Below are positions 8,535-16,839 of a stretch of DNA of 64,000 bases, in pieces. Position numbers and translations under genes: made by a program. Under the pieces are notes generated by a model. The model had not been told where the DNA came from and did not search any database. It was given only the letters and a program-made list of their open reading frames with translations. The stretch is taken from contig CALRKY020000001.1 in NCBI GenBank assembly GCA_943368345.1, positions 83,523 to 147,522 on the forward strand, given 5' to 3'. Origin of the DNA: JADCGM01 sp943368345. Its GTDB lineage: Bacteria; Pseudomonadota; Alphaproteobacteria; Sphingomonadales; Sphingomonadaceae. The first letter of the stretch is position 1. Each line of letters starts with the position of its first letter.

Positions 8535-9361
8535 CCGACCGCCTCGCCACCCGCTTCGCAGCCTGCGCCGCTGCCAATCGCGCCGCCCTTGTAACCTTTG
8601 TGACGGCTGGCGACCCTGATGCGGCAACCTCGTCAGCGGTTCTGCGCGCCCTTGTGGCCGGCGGTGCCGACGTCGTCGAACTTGGCATGCCGTTCACCGA
8701 TCCGATGGCAGATGGGCCGGCGATTCAGGCTGGCAATATCCGGGCGCTGGGCACCGGCGCGTCGCTGGTCGGTGTGCTCAATATGGTGCGCGATTTCCGT
8801 CGGGAGAATGTCGCGACGCCAATCGTGTTGATGGGCTATATGAACCCGCTGTTTGCCTATGGCATCGCGCGATTCGCTCATGATGCCGCCGCCGCTGGCA
8901 TCGACGGCCTGATCATTGTCGATGTACCGCCGGAGGAAGCGGAGGAGGTGCGCCCGGCCCTGACCGCCAATGGCCTTCACCTCGTCCGCCTCGCCACCCC
9001 GACCACCGATTCCGCCCGACTCCCGGCGGTACTCGAAGGTGCGTCCGGTTTCCTGTACTATGTCTCAATGGCAGGCGTTACCGGCACCCAGAGCATCGAC
9101 CCTGTTGCTGTTTCAACCGCCGTCGCGCGCCTGAAAGCCGCGACGACATTGCCGGTCGCGGTCGGCTTCGGGATCAAGACCGCAGCCGACGCCGCAGCCG
9201 TGGCACGCGTCGCCGACGGGGTTGTCGTCGGCTCGGCGATTGTGTCACTTATTGGCGAAGCGGCGGTGACCCGCGCCAATGACCTGCCGCTACGCGTTGA
9301 AACCTTTGTCCGCTCGCTTGCCGACGCCATTGCATCGGCCCGTGTGAAGGAACCCGCATGA
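8531..9361 (+). CDS. trpA: Tryptophan synthase alpha chain
   Basis: 276 residues. It cleaves indole-3-glycerol phosphate to indole, which is channelled to TrpB. The catalytic Glu is in 'VVELGMPFTDPMADGP' and the catalytic Asp in 'GLIIVDVPPEEAEE'; 'VGFGIKTAADA' and 'DGVVVGSAIV' bind the phosphate. I start at the GTG at 8531, which overlaps the trpB stop and places the conserved 'RFAACAAANRAALVTFVTAGDP' region correctly. Confidence 0.97.
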   Translation: MTDRLATRFAACAAANRAALVTFVTAGDPDAATSSAVLRALVAGGADVVELGMPFTDPMADGPAIQAGNIRALGTGASLVGVLNMVRDFRRENVATPIVLMGYMNPLFAYGIARFAHDAAAAGIDGLIIVDVPPEEAEEVRPALTANGLHLVRLATPTTDSARLPAVLEGASGFLYYVSMAGVTGTQSIDPVAVSTAVARLKAATTLPVAVGFGIKTAADAAAVARVADGVVVGSAIVSLIGEAAVTRANDLPLRVETFVRSLADAIASARVKEPA

Positions 9362-10200
9362 GCTGGCTCACCCGCCTCCGCCCCGCGCTCAACTTCCTGC
9401 AGAAACGCGATACGCCGGACAATCTCTGGCATAAATGCCGGTCCTGCGGGCAGATGATTTTCCGGAAGGAACTGGAGGATAATCTGTCGGTCTGCCCACG
9501 CTGCGACCATCATGAACGGATCGGTCCCGATGCCCGGTTTGCCCAGGTGTTCGACGGGCCGTTCAAGCGACTGGCAGCCCCTGCCGCCCCGGAAGATCCG
9601 TTGAAATTCCGCGATCAGAAGAAATATTCCGACCGGATCAAGGCAGCACGGGCCATCACCGGAGAACAGGAAGCCTTTGCCATCGCCGTCGGCAAAATCG
9701 GTGCGGCCCGGGTTGTCGTCGGCGTCCAGAATTTTGCCTTCATGGGCGGGTCGATGGGCGTTGGGGTTGGAGAGGCCTTTGTTGCGGGAGCCCGCGCTGC
9801 GCTGAAAGCCAAGACCCCCTATGTCGTGTTTACCGCAGCAGGCGGAGCCCGGATGCAGGAGGGGATATTATCCCTGATGCAGATGCCGCGTGCGACAGTC
9901 GCCATCGCTGAACTGAACGAGGCGGGCCTGCCCTATATCGTCGTGCTGACCGACCCGACGACCGGCGGTGTGACCGCATCCTATGCGATGCTGGGCGATA
10001 TCCAGATTGCCGAACCCAATGCGCTGATCGGTTTTGCGGGCCAGCGTGTGATTGAAAGCACCATCCGGGAGAAGCTGCCAGCTGGCTTCCAGCGGGCGGA
10101 GTATCTGCTCGAACACGGGATGATCGACATGGTGACCCACCGCCGCGATCTGAAAGACACGCTTGGTCGCCTGACCAATCTGCTGGCGAAGGCGGCGTGA
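9358..10200 (+). CDS. accD: Acetyl-CoA carboxylase carboxyltransferase subunit beta
   Basis: 280 residues. It is the beta half of the carboxyltransferase that moves the carboxyl group from biotin to acetyl-CoA in fatty-acid synthesis. A four-cysteine zinc ribbon is complete (Cys27, Cys30, Cys46, Cys49). The crotonase-like core follows, with 'FMGGSMGVGVGE' and 'SGGARMQEG'-type oxyanion sequence (here 'AAGGARMQEGILSLMQM'). The trpA stop overlaps its ATG. The trpFBA-accD-folC order is conserved in alphaproteobacteria. Confidence 0.97.
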   Translation: MSWLTRLRPALNFLQKRDTPDNLWHKCRSCGQMIFRKELEDNLSVCPRCDHHERIGPDARFAQVFDGPFKRLAAPAAPEDPLKFRDQKKYSDRIKAARAITGEQEAFAIAVGKIGAARVVVGVQNFAFMGGSMGVGVGEAFVAGARAALKAKTPYVVFTAAGGARMQEGILSLMQMPRATVAIAELNEAGLPYIVVLTDPTTGGVTASYAMLGDIQIAEPNALIGFAGQRVIESTIREKLPAGFQRAEYLLEHGMIDMVTHRRDLKDTLGRLTNLLAKAA

Positions 10201-11525
10201 ACGAGGGTGCACGGTCGGCAAACCCGGCACTGCAGGCCCTGTTTGACGAAGCGCTGTCGCTTCACCCCCAGGTTATGGACCTGTCGCTGGAGCGTATCCG
10301 GCGACTGCTGGCCCGGCTCGGTGATCCGCAGCGGCAGCTGCCCCCGGTATTTCATGTGGCGGGAACCAACGGCAAAGGATCGACCACAGCGTTCCTGCGC
10401 GCCTGCCTGGAGGCATCGGGGCGGCGGGTCCATGTCTATACCAGCCCGCATCTGGTGCGCTTCAACGAACGGATTCGCCTCGCTGGCCAGTTGATCGACG
10501 ATGCCATCCTCATCGGAACGCTACGCGATGTGCTGAGCATGAATGCAGGGGAAGCAGTGACCTTCTTTGAAGTCACAACCGCAGTCGCCTTTCTCGCCTT
10601 TTCGCGGGTCCCTGCCGATGCGGTCATCCTTGAAGTCGGCCTCGGCGGGCGACTGGATGCAACCAATGTCATCGAACAGCCGCTGGTCACCGGCATATCG
10701 CAGCTGAGTATCGACCATCAGCAATGGCTGGGGGATACCATTATCGAGATTGCCGGGGAAAAGGCTGCCATCGCCAAAGCCTATGTGCCGCTGGTGCTTG
10801 CCCGGTACCCGGCAACGGTGACCGCCCGCATCGGCAGCATCGCCGGACCGCTCGGGGCGCCGATGATCGTGCGCGGCATCGACTGGGACGTTGCGACCTA
10901 TGAAGGGCAGCTCCACTACCGCGACGCCAGCCTGAAACTGTCGCTGCCGCTGCCGCGATTGCAGGGCAACCACCAGGTCGACAATGCCGGCCTCGCCATC
11001 GCCATGCTGCGTCATCAGGACAAACTGCCGATGCCTGATGCCGCCTTCCGGGCCGGGATGGGGTGGGCGGAATGGCCAGCGCGGCTTCAAAAGCTGGAGG
11101 GAGGACCGCTCAATGCGCTGCTGCCGCCGGGGAGCGAGCTGTGGCTGGACGGTGGGCACAATCCCGCCGCCGCCCGGGCGATTGTCGATGCCTTCCGGGC
11201 GCAGAATCTCGCCGAACGCCCGTTCCATCTGGTGGTTGGGATGCTCGATACCAAAGACAGCAGCGGCTTCATGAAACCGTTCGCCGAGCGGGCAACGTCG
11301 CTCTACGCCGTCCCGATCCCCGGCCATGCCCACCACCTGCCATCCGACCTTGCAGCCCAGGCGGAGGCGGTTGGACTTCCAGCGACCGCAACCACTGATG
11401 TGGCGGATGCCCTGACCCGGATCCGGCGCGGTGCCGACCGTGCAAAGCCTCCGGTCGTCCTGATCGCCGGATCGCTGTATCTGGCGGGCGAGGTTCTTGC
11501 CGCCAATGGGTTCCAGCCATCCTGA
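10197..11525 (+). CDS. folC: Bifunctional folylpolyglutamate/dihydrofolate synthase
   Basis: 442 residues. It adds glutamate to dihydropteroate and folates. The Mur-ligase P-loop is 'VAGTNGKGSTTAFL', followed by 'YTSPHLVRFNERI' and the Mg-site sequence 'SIDHQQWLGDTI'; the C-terminal ligase domain has 'WLDGGHNPAAA'. The start is a GTG at 10197 that overlaps the accD stop, closing the seven-gene chain that began at lapA. Confidence 0.95.
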   Translation: MNEGARSANPALQALFDEALSLHPQVMDLSLERIRRLLARLGDPQRQLPPVFHVAGTNGKGSTTAFLRACLEASGRRVHVYTSPHLVRFNERIRLAGQLIDDAILIGTLRDVLSMNAGEAVTFFEVTTAVAFLAFSRVPADAVILEVGLGGRLDATNVIEQPLVTGISQLSIDHQQWLGDTIIEIAGEKAAIAKAYVPLVLARYPATVTARIGSIAGPLGAPMIVRGIDWDVATYEGQLHYRDASLKLSLPLPRLQGNHQVDNAGLAIAMLRHQDKLPMPDAAFRAGMGWAEWPARLQKLEGGPLNALLPPGSELWLDGGHNPAAARAIVDAFRAQNLAERPFHLVVGMLDTKDSSGFMKPFAERATSLYAVPIPGHAHHLPSDLAAQAEAVGLPATATTDVADALTRIRRGADRAKPPVVLIAGSLYLAGEVLAANGFQPS

Positions 11526-11592
11526 CCTAAGCGCGAGGCTGTTGAAGCCCGGTCGGGTCGCCTAGTCTCCCGCCAGAGCTGGAGGATTTGCC

Positions 11593-12906
11593 ATGCCTGA
11601 TGCCGCCGCTGTTTTCACCGGCTTTTCCCGGGCAACACCCGACGATGCGCTGATCAACCCGGAGGTTGTCGCGAACGAGGCCGAGATGCATGCGCTGTTC
11701 ACTGCGCTGCGGCGGGACGATCCGGTGCATTGGACGACACCAGCCGGGTTTCGCCCCTTCTGGTCGATCACCCGCCATGCCGACATCACCGCCATTTCGA
11801 AGGCCAACAGCCGGTTCATCAACCGGAAACGCACCTACCTGACCCCGATTGCGGCCGAAGAAACCACCAAGGCCATGACGGGGGACAGCCATTTGTTCCG
11901 GACGCTCGTCGATCTCGACGACCCGGAGCATATGAAGCTGCGCAAGCTGACCCACGAATGGTTCCTGCCCGCAAACCTGCGGATCATGGAAGCCGGGATC
12001 CGGACGATTGCGCGGGCCCATGTCGACCGGATGGCGAGCCTTGGGCCGTCCTGTGATTTCGTGGGTGAAGTCGCGCTTTGGTACCCGCTGCGGGTCATCA
12101 TGCAGCTGCTCGGCATTCCCGAGGCCGATGAGCCGAAGATGCTGAAAATGACCCAGGAGATTTTCGGCGCGGGTGACCCGGACGTCGTGGCGCGGTCCCA
12201 ACTGCTTACCACCGACAAGGGGCTGGTTCCGGGAGGTGGCGCGCAGGTCGATCTCATCGCGCTGGTCCAGGAATATTTCCGCTATTTCGGTGCCGTCACC
12301 GCCGACCGGCGCGCCTACCCGCGCGATGATGTGGCAACCATCATTGCCAACGGCCGGATCGATGGGGAACCAATCACCGAGCTGCAGGCGATCAGCTACT
12401 ACGCCATCATCGCAACGGCAGGACATGACACGACCAGCTCAACCGCCGCCGGTGGCCTGCTGCAATTGATCCGCAATCCCGCCGAACTTGCCAAACTCAA
12501 GGCCGACCCCTCCCTCATTCCGTCGGCGGTGGAGGAAATGATCCGCTGGGTCACGCCGGTGAAGCATTTCATGCGGACCGCGACCGAGGATTGTGTGGTG
12601 GGCGGCAAGACCATCCGCAAGGGTGACGGACTGGCGCTTTTCTATTGGTCCGGCAACCGCGACGAGGCGGTGTTCGATGATCCGTTCGCATTCCGCGTTG
12701 ATCGCAAGCCCAACAGCCATGTCGCCTTCGGCCACGGCGTCCACCTCTGCCTCGGCCTGCACCTTGCCCGGCTGGAGCTGCGCATCCTGTTCGAGGAACT
12801 GCTCCCCCGGCTCGACCATGTCGAGCTGGCCGGAGAACCGAAGAACAGCCTCGCCAACTTCGTCAGCGGCTTGAAAACCCTGCCGGTGCGGTTCCGGATG
12901 AGTTAG
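11593..12906 (+). CDS. Cytochrome P450
   Basis: 437 residues, a soluble class I bacterial P450 fed by separate ferredoxin and reductase partners, which are not in the window. The oxygen-activating I-helix has 'AGHDTTSS', the K-helix E-x-x-R is 'EEMIR', and the haem ligand is Cys386 in 'AFGHGVHLCLGLHLARLE'. The overall pattern resembles the CYP108/CYP111 terpene- and steroid-related hydroxylases, but the substrate is not clear. The ATG at 11593 follows GGAGGA. It converges on the MFS gene with a 4-nt overlap. Confidence 0.93.
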   Translation: MPDAAAVFTGFSRATPDDALINPEVVANEAEMHALFTALRRDDPVHWTTPAGFRPFWSITRHADITAISKANSRFINRKRTYLTPIAAEETTKAMTGDSHLFRTLVDLDDPEHMKLRKLTHEWFLPANLRIMEAGIRTIARAHVDRMASLGPSCDFVGEVALWYPLRVIMQLLGIPEADEPKMLKMTQEIFGAGDPDVVARSQLLTTDKGLVPGGGAQVDLIALVQEYFRYFGAVTADRRAYPRDDVATIIANGRIDGEPITELQAISYYAIIATAGHDTTSSTAAGGLLQLIRNPAELAKLKADPSLIPSAVEEMIRWVTPVKHFMRTATEDCVVGGKTIRKGDGLALFYWSGNRDEAVFDDPFAFRVDRKPNSHVAFGHGVHLCLGLHLARLELRILFEELLPRLDHVELAGEPKNSLANFVSGLKTLPVRFRMS

Positions 12907-14207
12907 GTTCTGTCCTGCCCGACGCTCTCGTCGATCAGCCCGGCGCGCAGCATCCACCAATAGAGGAATATCCCGGGCAGAGCGGCGACCGTGGTCAGCA
13001 GGTAGAAGTCGACATAACCGAACCGCTCAATCAGGGAGCCTGCGGTGGTACCTGATACGAAACGGCCGATAATGCTAGAGGCGGCAGAGATCAACGCGTA
13101 TTGCGCCGCCGTGTAGCGATGGTCGCACAAAGCCGAGAAGTAGGCGATAACCGTTACGCCGCCGATACCGCTGGCAAAATTCTCGAATCCAACGGAAGCA
13201 GCCATACCCCAATTGCTGTGCCCTTCCGCCGCGAGCACCGCAAAGGATAGGTTAGAAACCGCCATCAGCACGAGACTGACAAGCACAGACCGTTTCATCC
13301 CTAGTCTCGCGAAGAGGATGCCGCCGACGAATATGCCGATCATCAGTGCCCAAAAGCCGACTCCGACATCGTAAAATGCGATCTCGGGCTTGCTGAACCC
13401 CAGAGACCTGAACAGCGGCCGGAGCGTCAAATTGGCCAGCGTGTCGCCAATTTTGTGAATAAGCACAAACAACAGTACGAGCACTGCACCTTCCCGACGG
13501 AAAAAATCGATAAACGGCCCAACGATTGCCTGTCCCATGCCAGCTAGTGGGCGGCGGCTTGATGGCTCGCGACGCCGCACAGGTTCGCCCATCACCAAAG
13601 CAGCTCCCATGCCGAACAACGCAAAGCCCGAGCAGACCATGTATGCGATGGGCCATCCCACCTGGTCTGCGAGAATAAGCGCCAGCCCGCCGGCCACCGC
13701 CGCGCCAATCCGCCAGCCATATTGCGACATGCCAGAGCCGATGCCGAGCTGCTCCTTCGACAACAGTTCGATGCGGTAGCCGTCGATCACAATATCAAAA
13801 GTAGCGCTTGCGACCCCGACCAGAAGGGCTGCTAGCGCCGTTGCGGCAAGGCCTGCGGAAGGCGGATGTAGCCCTAGATTCACCAGAGATGCCATCACCA
13901 GCGCACCGGCGAACAGCATCCACGACACGCGCTGACCCAGACGATGCAGCAGCGGAAGGCGGATACCCTCGATCATCCATGCCCAAAGCGGTTTGGCGTT
14001 GTAAGGAAGGAGCACGAGAGCGAAGGCTGTTACCTTCTTGATATCGACGCCTTCGTCCGACAGCCAACTGGCGAGGGTCGCGGCGATCATCGTGTAAGGA
14101 AAGCCTGACGAGATGCCGAGCGCCAAGGCGGCCAATGGAGACGGCTGGAAATAGGCCAGCAAAGTCTGCCACCAGCCCATCTGTCGTTCTCTTGTCGCTA
14201 CAACCAT
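12903..14207 (-). CDS. AmpG-like major facilitator transporter
   Basis: 434 residues with about 12 predicted membrane helices. The N terminus ('LALGISSGFPYTMIAATLASWL', 'LPYNAKPLWAWMIEG') matches the AmpG muropeptide-permease family, which imports GlcNAc-anhydroMurNAc peptides during cell-wall recycling. I place the start at the ATG at 14207, seven bases after GGGGAG. It lies between two oxygenase genes and diverges from the Rieske gene, so a role in importing their substrate is an alternative. No ampD or ampC is adjacent. Confidence 0.82.
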   Translation of the reverse strand: MVVATRERQMGWWQTLLAYFQPSPLAALALGISSGFPYTMIAATLASWLSDEGVDIKKVTAFALVLLPYNAKPLWAWMIEGIRLPLLHRLGQRVSWMLFAGALVMASLVNLGLHPPSAGLAATALAALLVGVASATFDIVIDGYRIELLSKEQLGIGSGMSQYGWRIGAAVAGGLALILADQVGWPIAYMVCSGFALFGMGAALVMGEPVRRREPSSRRPLAGMGQAIVGPFIDFFRREGAVLVLLFVLIHKIGDTLANLTLRPLFRSLGFSKPEIAFYDVGVGFWALMIGIFVGGILFARLGMKRSVLVSLVLMAVSNLSFAVLAAEGHSNWGMAASVGFENFASGIGGVTVIAYFSALCDHRYTAAQYALISAASSIIGRFVSGTTAGSLIERFGYVDFYLLTTVAALPGIFLYWWMLRAGLIDESVGQDRT

Positions 14208-14301
14208 AACATCACTCCCCGCCAACCCTGTCACGATAGAGACTTGGCGGCGGCGGCGTCAAAGCGCAAAACAGCCGCCAATCAAGAGCGAGCCCCAAGC
14301 G

Positions 14302-15453
14302 ATGGACGCCATCACGCCGATCCGCACCCCGACCCCCGGCCAGCTGGCGCTCGCGCAGGCGATTCCGCACCATGTGCCGCCAGCGCCCGCCGTCACCCGG
14401 ATCGCCGCCACCGGCTATACCTCGCCAGATATCTTCGCCGCCGAGCAGGCGCGGCTGTTCCGCACCCATCCGCTCGCCGTCGCGGTGTCGGCGCTCATCC
14501 CGTCGCCGGGGATGACAGCGACCCATGACGGCTATGGCGTGCCGATCCTGCTGACCCGCGACCGCGAGGGTGTGGCACGCGCCTTCCTCAACGTCTGCCG
14601 CCATCGCGGTACCCGGCTGGTCGAGGATGCCGAGCCGGCGACATGTCCGCGCCTCGTCTGTCCCTATCATGCCTGGACCTACAGCCTCGACGGCGCGCTT
14701 GTCGGCCTGCCCCGGCCGGAAACTTTCCCCGACCTCGACAAATCGCAACTGGGGCTGCTGCCGCTGCCATCGGTCGAGGCCGGCGGCATCCTCTGGGTCG
14801 GGCTCGACCGCGACCATGCGCCTGACTTTTCGACCGTCACCGGCGAACTGGCCGCCGATCTCGACGCGCTCGAACTCGGCGAGATGCATCTCTACCAGCG
14901 CCGCACGCATGATGTCGCCGCCAACTGGAAGCTGGTCATCGACGCGTTCAGCGAAAGCTACCATGTCACCCGCCTCCATGCGGAGACCATCGGCAAGTTC
15001 TTCGCCGATTCGGTCACGGTCGGCGACATGATCGGCCCGCACAGCCGCTCCGCCGTTGGCCGGGTGTCCTTTGTGGAGGCTGCAGGGCAGGCCGACCTGG
15101 GCGCGCTGCGCAAAGCGGTGACCTATGCCTATAATACCTTCCCCAACACTGTGATCATCGCCAGCCCGGACTATGTGAACGTGATGACGCTGATGCCGAA
15201 GGCGCATGACCGCACCCTGGTCGAAGATTTCATGTTGATTCCCGAACCGCCTGCAACCGACAAGGCAGAGGATCATTGGCGGCGCAGCTTTGAATTGCTC
15301 GACGGCGGGGTGTTCGCCAGCGAAGACTTCCGCGCCGCCCGCCTGGGCCAGGAAGGCCTGTCCACCGGTGCCATCCCGACGCTCACCATCGGCGGCCTGG
15401 AGCAGGGCATCAAACGTTTCCACGATCAGGTCGAGGCTGCGATCGCCGGGTAA
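14302..15453 (+). CDS. Rieske [2Fe-2S] aromatic-ring-hydroxylating oxygenase, alpha-type
   Basis: 383 residues. The N-terminal Rieske domain binds [2Fe-2S] through 'CRHRG' and 'CPYHAW' (C-x-H ... C-x2-H). The C-terminal domain has the mononuclear-iron signature 'NWKLVIDAFSESYHVTRLH' with the bridging acidic residue and two His ligands. It is somewhat shorter than classical dioxygenase alpha subunits and has no adjacent beta subunit, ferredoxin or reductase, as in one-component-type or demethylase-like members. The substrate is unknown. The ATG at 14302 diverges from the MFS gene across a 94-nt gap. Confidence 0.9.
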   Translation: MDAITPIRTPTPGQLALAQAIPHHVPPAPAVTRIAATGYTSPDIFAAEQARLFRTHPLAVAVSALIPSPGMTATHDGYGVPILLTRDREGVARAFLNVCRHRGTRLVEDAEPATCPRLVCPYHAWTYSLDGALVGLPRPETFPDLDKSQLGLLPLPSVEAGGILWVGLDRDHAPDFSTVTGELAADLDALELGEMHLYQRRTHDVAANWKLVIDAFSESYHVTRLHAETIGKFFADSVTVGDMIGPHSRSAVGRVSFVEAAGQADLGALRKAVTYAYNTFPNTVIIASPDYVNVMTLMPKAHDRTLVEDFMLIPEPPATDKAEDHWRRSFELLDGGVFASEDFRAARLGQEGLSTGAIPTLTIGGLEQGIKRFHDQVEAAIAG

Positions 15454-15558
15454 TTTCGGCCCGCAGGCCAGCCACATAAGAAACTGCTGTCCTACAGGCA
15501 CCGCTTTTGGTTAGGCTGCTGGCGCGCGGTCTGCTGATTGCGTGATGCCGGGGGGAAT

Positions 15559-16830
15559 ATGCAGAAACGACTGACGACCTATATCCTGATTGCGATGGTG
15601 CTCGGCATCATCGTCGGGGCGGCCATTCATTCGCAGCTGAGCGCCGAGCAGGCCAAGACCTGCGCCGGGTATCTCGGCATCATCACCGATTTGTTCCTGC
15701 GGATGATCAAGATGATCATCGCGCCGCTGGTGCTGGCGACGCTGATTGGCGGCATTGCCCATATGGGGGCGGGTGGATCAGTCGGGCGGATCGGGGTGCG
15801 GACAATCGGCTGGTTCCTTGGCGCGTCGATCCTGTCGCTGACGCTCGGTCTGGTCATGGTCAATGTGCTGCAACCCGGTGTCGGCCTCGGCCTGCCGCTG
15901 CCGGAGGCGACCGCCGATGCCGGGGTCGCGACCACGGCGCTGAACCTCAAGGATTTCATCACCCACCTTGTTCCCAAATCCATTTTCGAGGCGATGGCCA
16001 CCAACGAAGTGTTGCAGATCGTGGTATTCTCGGTCTTCGCCGGGGTGGCGCTCACCAGCATTGGCGACAAGGGCGCGCCGATCGTGCGCGGCCTCGAAGC
16101 GCTGACCCACATGATGCTGCGCGTGACCGATTTTGTGATGTGGTTTGCCCCCGCCGGGGTGTTCGCCGCCATCGCAGCGGCAGTGGCGACCCACGGCCTT
16201 GAGATTCTATCGACCTATGTGAAGTTCCTCGGCGGCTTCTATCTGGCGCTGCTCATCCTGTGGGTCATCCTGCTGTCCGCCGGGGCCTTCGTCATCGGCG
16301 GCAAGCGGGCACTGATGATCCCGCGCTATGTCCGGGAGCCGCTTCTCATTGCGTTTTCCACCGCCAGCTCGGAAGCTGCCTTCCCGCGCCTGCTTGAACA
16401 GTTGGAGCGGTACGGCGTGCGTGGTCGCATTGCGGGTTTTGTGCTACCGCTCGGCTATTCCTTCAACCTCGACGGCTCGATGATGTACTGTGCCTTTGCC
16501 ACGGTGTTCATCGCGCAGGCCTATGGCATCGATCTGACGCTGGCGCAGGAATTCACCATGCTGGGCCTGCTGCTGATCACCTCCAAGGGCATTGCCGCCG
16601 TCCCGCGCGCCTCGCTGGTGGTCATCGCGGCCACTTTGCCGTTCTTCAATATCCCGGGTGCTGGCCTGCTGCTCATTCTCGGTATCGACGTGTTCCTCGA
16701 CATGGGCCGGACCGCAACGAACGTGATCGGCAATGCGGTCGCATCTGCGGTGGTCGCAAAATGGGAAGGCGTGCTCGAAGAGCCGTTCGGCCCTGACGGA
16801 GAACTGGAACCCAAGCCTGCGGTCGGCTAG
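15559..16830 (+). CDS. Dicarboxylate/amino acid:cation symporter (DAACS family)
   Basis: 423 residues with the GltP/DctA transporter pattern: eight helices and two re-entrant hairpins. Family marks are 'AFSTASSEAAFPRLLEQLE' (serine-rich HP1), 'LPLGYSFNLDGSMMY' (the TM7 NMDG-like motif, here NLDGS), and 'DMGRTATNVIGNAVA' (TM8 substrate-binding Asp/Arg/Asn). It imports C4-dicarboxylates, glutamate or aspartate with H+ or Na+. The start is the ATG at 15559, right after GGGGGGAAT. It precedes the molybdenum-hydroxylase gene by 9 nt, probably in one transcript. Confidence 0.93.
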   Translation: MQKRLTTYILIAMVLGIIVGAAIHSQLSAEQAKTCAGYLGIITDLFLRMIKMIIAPLVLATLIGGIAHMGAGGSVGRIGVRTIGWFLGASILSLTLGLVMVNVLQPGVGLGLPLPEATADAGVATTALNLKDFITHLVPKSIFEAMATNEVLQIVVFSVFAGVALTSIGDKGAPIVRGLEALTHMMLRVTDFVMWFAPAGVFAAIAAAVATHGLEILSTYVKFLGGFYLALLILWVILLSAGAFVIGGKRALMIPRYVREPLLIAFSTASSEAAFPRLLEQLERYGVRGRIAGFVLPLGYSFNLDGSMMYCAFATVFIAQAYGIDLTLAQEFTMLGLLLITSKGIAAVPRASLVVIAATLPFFNIPGAGLLLILGIDVFLDMGRTATNVIGNAVASAVVAKWEGVLEEPFGPDGELEPKPAVG

Positions 16831-16839
16831 GGACGGCAT

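Noticed and set aside
10521..11336. 271-codon minus-strand frame opposite folC
   Set aside because: Shadow of folC; no recognisable domain.
14212..15501. 429-codon minus-strand frame opposite the Rieske oxygenase
   Set aside because: Antisense of a protein with intact Rieske and iron motifs; composition typical of high-GC shadow frames.
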